Shown here in pieces: positions 22,929-24,474 of a stretch of DNA of 24,474 nt. Under the pieces are notes generated by a model. It did no database searches, had not been told where the DNA came from, and saw nothing but the letters and a program-made list of their open reading frames with translations. The position numbers were made by a program, and so were the translations under genes. The stretch lies in contig CAYMZC010000021.1 of NCBI GenBank assembly GCA_964394815.1, positions 1 to 24,474 on the forward strand. The letters are read 5' to 3'. Origin of the DNA: Sandaracinobacteroides sp964394815 (GTDB lineage Bacteria; Pseudomonadota; Alphaproteobacteria; Sphingomonadales; Sphingomonadaceae). Position 1 is the first letter of the stretch. Each line of letters starts with the position of its first letter.

Positions 22929-23794
22929 CTATCGATTTCCCGCTCAATCGGCGCAACGCCCTGCTCGGACTGGGTGCAGCCGCAGCAGCCCTGCCCCTTG
23001 CCGGCGCTGCACAGGCGCGTGGAGGCCTGACAAGTCCCGCTGCCAAGGATCCGGCCTGCACCATGCGCCTGCTGGCGCGGCTGCAGGGCGATATCTCGGG
23101 CCGCACCGTCTATGCCTATTCATCCGGACAGGTCTTTGGCCTGCGTTCGGGGCCGGGGCTGGAGATCGAGGATTATGGCCGCCGCCTCTATGGCTATGAA
23201 GGTTGCAGCGTGCGCCGCTCTCAGGTGCTGCCAGACGGCCGGATCGAGACCCGCCAACGCTCCTGGCTGTTCTACAAGGATCTCGACCGCAACACCTTCC
23301 TCGACACATTCACCAACCCCTACAGCGGAAAGGTGCTGGACGTGCCGCTGTTCCGGGCGGGAATTACGGGCGAAGTGCTGGGGCCGAACGGGCTGGAGCT
23401 GAAGGCCAATTTCGGAATGAAATCGAGCGTATTCGGAAAGCCGGTCGAACTCGACATCGTCCGGATCGGTGATCGTGCGGTGGTGAAACGCCATGGCTTC
23501 ACGCAGTGGACGCCGGCCGGCACGAATGTGCCGCGCACCGAATTCACCAATGACTGCTGGTCATGCTCGACCGCAGCGCTCGAAGATGCCGATACGCCGG
23601 CAATCAAGTCGACGCATTCATGGACCAGCCAGACCGAGTGGCAGACCTGGCTGGAGATGCCCAGGGACATCGAAGGCTCGCTGCTGTGGCGGGCCGAAGG
23701 CGGCAATGTCTATTCGATCCAGGAACTGCCGCAGGACTTCGTGCAACATTGCATGGCGCACGACCCGGCATTGCTGACCGCGTCGCTCGACTGA
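22925..23794 (+). CDS. Tat-exported DUF1838 family protein
   Basis: A 289-residue protein with a twin-arginine signal (LNRRNALLGLGAAAAALPLAG, cleavage near AQA-RG at 31/32). The mature part matches DUF1838: ISGRTVYAYSSGQVFGL, LYGYEGCSVRR, then YKDLDRNTFLDTFTNPYSGKVLDVP (about 117-141), the family's most conserved stretch. No function is established for DUF1838. Tat export suggests it folds with a cofactor or as a complex in the cytosol. It overlaps the second flavoenzyme gene by four bases and ends the cluster B operon, so it likely modifies, carries or hydrolyses the product of the flavoenzymes. Confidence 0.9.
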   Translation: MTIDFPLNRRNALLGLGAAAAALPLAGAAQARGGLTSPAAKDPACTMRLLARLQGDISGRTVYAYSSGQVFGLRSGPGLEIEDYGRRLYGYEGCSVRRSQVLPDGRIETRQRSWLFYKDLDRNTFLDTFTNPYSGKVLDVPLFRAGITGEVLGPNGLELKANFGMKSSVFGKPVELDIVRIGDRAVVKRHGFTQWTPAGTNVPRTEFTNDCWSCSTAALEDADTPAIKSTHSWTSQTEWQTWLEMPRDIEGSLLWRAEGGNVYSIQELPQDFVQHCMAHDPALLTASLD

Positions 23795-23918
23795 CAAGGC
23801 CTGCGCTCCCGGGCTGCGACACCAGGAGGGCGGATACGTCTTTTCTCGTGCCGCAATGGCCGGCGATGGCGCCGCAGGCTCTGATGCCAGCGGCATTTGC
23901 CCTGTCTATCCCCTCGGC

Positions 23919-24323
23919 ATGGAAGATCTGGCCGGAATAGAGCGCTTCATTGCCCATTGGCGCGAAACGTGCGGGTGTGAGCTTGCGAACACGCAGAGCT
24001 TCATCAACGGCCTGTGCACGCTGCTGGGGGTGGAGCCGCCCGCCGGCAGCCGCGCCGACGATGCGCACAATGATTATGTGTTCAAACGCCGCGTCTTCCA
24101 GGACAATGGCGACGGCACGCAAAGCTTCGGCCGGATCGATTGCTACAAGCGCAACTGCTTCATCCTTGAGGCGAAGCAAGGCAGCGAGGCTGACCGTGCG
24201 GCGGCCGACAAGGACGAGGACGATCTCGACATCTTCGGCCAGACCGCGGCCGCGCTTTCCGTGCTTGAGAAGGTAAGCGTTACCGCTCGCGCCAGAATTG
24301 GTCGCCAACAGTTGGCAAAATAG
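23919..24323 (+). pseudogene. N-terminal nuclease fragment of an MmeI-like (type IIL) restriction-modification enzyme
   Basis: The frame encodes 134 residues matching only the first domain of MmeI-type single-chain restriction-methylases, which are normally about 900 residues or more. IERFIAHWRETCGCELANTQSFI is the family's N-terminal helix and D74-CYKRNCFIL-E84-A-K86 reproduces the D-x9-ExK endonuclease motif of MmeI exactly. Homology stops after DIFGQTAA (about residue 108) and the last 26 residues look unrelated, so the methyltransferase and target-recognition parts are lost. The ATG at 23919 fits the family start; the frame is open further upstream, with another ATG at 23856. No clear ribosome binding site is seen, so it is called a remnant, though a nuclease-only protein cannot be excluded. 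Confidence 0.75.
24304..24316. promoter_or_regulatory. Perfect palindrome GCCAACAGTTGGC upstream of sigma-54 promoter
   Basis: Six-base perfect arms around a single A lie about 140 bases before the predicted start of transcription, a normal distance for an enhancer-binding-protein site. The last codons of the MmeI remnant run through it. Confidence 0.35.
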
Positions 24324-24363
24324 GCCAGATTTTTGAATATCATTCATCCCGCATTCAGGGCCA

Positions 24364-24375
24364 TTCAGCGCTGAA
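24364..24375. promoter_or_regulatory. Perfect palindrome TTCAGCGCTGAA upstream of sigma-54 promoter
   Basis: A twelve-base perfect palindrome lies about 80 bases before the predicted transcription start. With the palindrome at 24304 it could form a pair of activator sites. Confidence 0.35.
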
Positions 24376-24423
24376 AATGCTCAAGCTGCTGATTTAACTA
24401 GAATTCGTCTGCTCGCTCGAACC

Positions 24424-24439
24424 TGGCACGCCCCCTGCA
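24424..24439 (+). promoter_or_regulatory. Sigma-54 (-24/-12) promoter for a gene beyond the window
   Basis: TGGCACG-CCCC-CTGCA matches the RpoN consensus TGGCACG-N4-TTGCA at all but one position and keeps the invariant GG-N10-GC spacing. Transcription would start near 24450, and CAGGAG at 24464-24469 looks like a ribosome binding site for a start codon just after the window. The gene controlled is not visible. Confidence 0.65.
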
Positions 24440-24474
24440 TTGCAGGTGGCATCAACCAGGAAACAGGAGCGGAC

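Noticed and set aside
24272..24284. GGTAA-GCG-TTACC small inverted repeat in the MmeI remnant
   Set aside because: Five-base arms inside a reading frame and far from the promoter; likely chance.
1..24474. CRISPR arrays, tRNA or rRNA genes
   Set aside because: No regularly spaced repeats of the right size and no tRNA-like cloverleaf or rRNA sequence was recognised by eye.

Overview
The window is GC-rich and most of it looks like a chromosomal accessory region of an alphaproteobacterium, probably a sphingomonad (Novosphingobium, Sphingobium or Sphingopyxis type). The pointers are two large TonB-dependent receptors with EIVVTA/DIIVTA-type TonB boxes, each set inside a catabolic operon, several Tat-exported oxidoreductases, and phytanoyl-CoA dioxygenase, SDR and cupin genes. 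The genus is an inference from gene content; no rRNA, tRNA, CRISPR array or phage gene was seen.

Region 1 (1-2787) is the 3' part of a large SNF2-type helicase with a C-terminal DUF3883 nuclease-like domain, of the kind found in anti-phage islands, followed by a small unknown ORF. Region 2 (2788-4058) is a complete IS3-family insertion sequence with 14 identical bases at its two ends, a -1 frameshift site and no target duplication. On its right it abuts a decapitated extradiol dioxygenase gene, so the IS marks a rearrangement junction between foreign defence DNA and the resident chromosome. Region 3 (4059-5758) is that remnant plus an FMN reductase and a YceI-like periplasmic protein.

Region 4 (5919-14548) is catabolic cluster A. 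It has a VOC protein divergent from two overlapping phytanoyl-CoA dioxygenase genes, a TetR regulator, and on the minus strand a tight run TetR - TonB receptor - SDR - cupin - zinc-dependent alcohol dehydrogenase. The layout suggests outer-membrane uptake of an unknown organic substrate, hydroxylation by the Fe(II)/2-oxoglutarate enzymes and oxidation by the dehydrogenases. Palindromes upstream of the receptor are candidate TetR operators. Positions 14549-15256 hold no convincing intact gene.

Region 5 (15257-23794) is cluster B and the most interesting part. A membrane-anchored LytTR regulator is followed by a Tat-exported flavin amine-oxidase-like enzyme, a secreted CpcT/CpeT-like protein, a TonB receptor, a periplasmic cytochrome c, a second Tat-exported flavin oxidase paralogue and a Tat-exported DUF1838 protein. 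Several junctions overlap by 1-4 bases. I propose a periplasmic oxidation module in which substrate enters through the receptor, is dehydrogenated by two flavoenzymes and electrons leave through the cytochrome; the substrate is unknown. A direct repeat TGCAAGCC-N11-TGCAAGCC before the first flavoenzyme is a candidate LytTR site.

Region 6 (23795-24474) holds the N-terminal nuclease domain of an MmeI-like (type IIL) restriction-modification enzyme, cut off before its methyltransferase. It is followed by two palindromes and a good sigma-54 -24/-12 promoter for a gene beyond the window.
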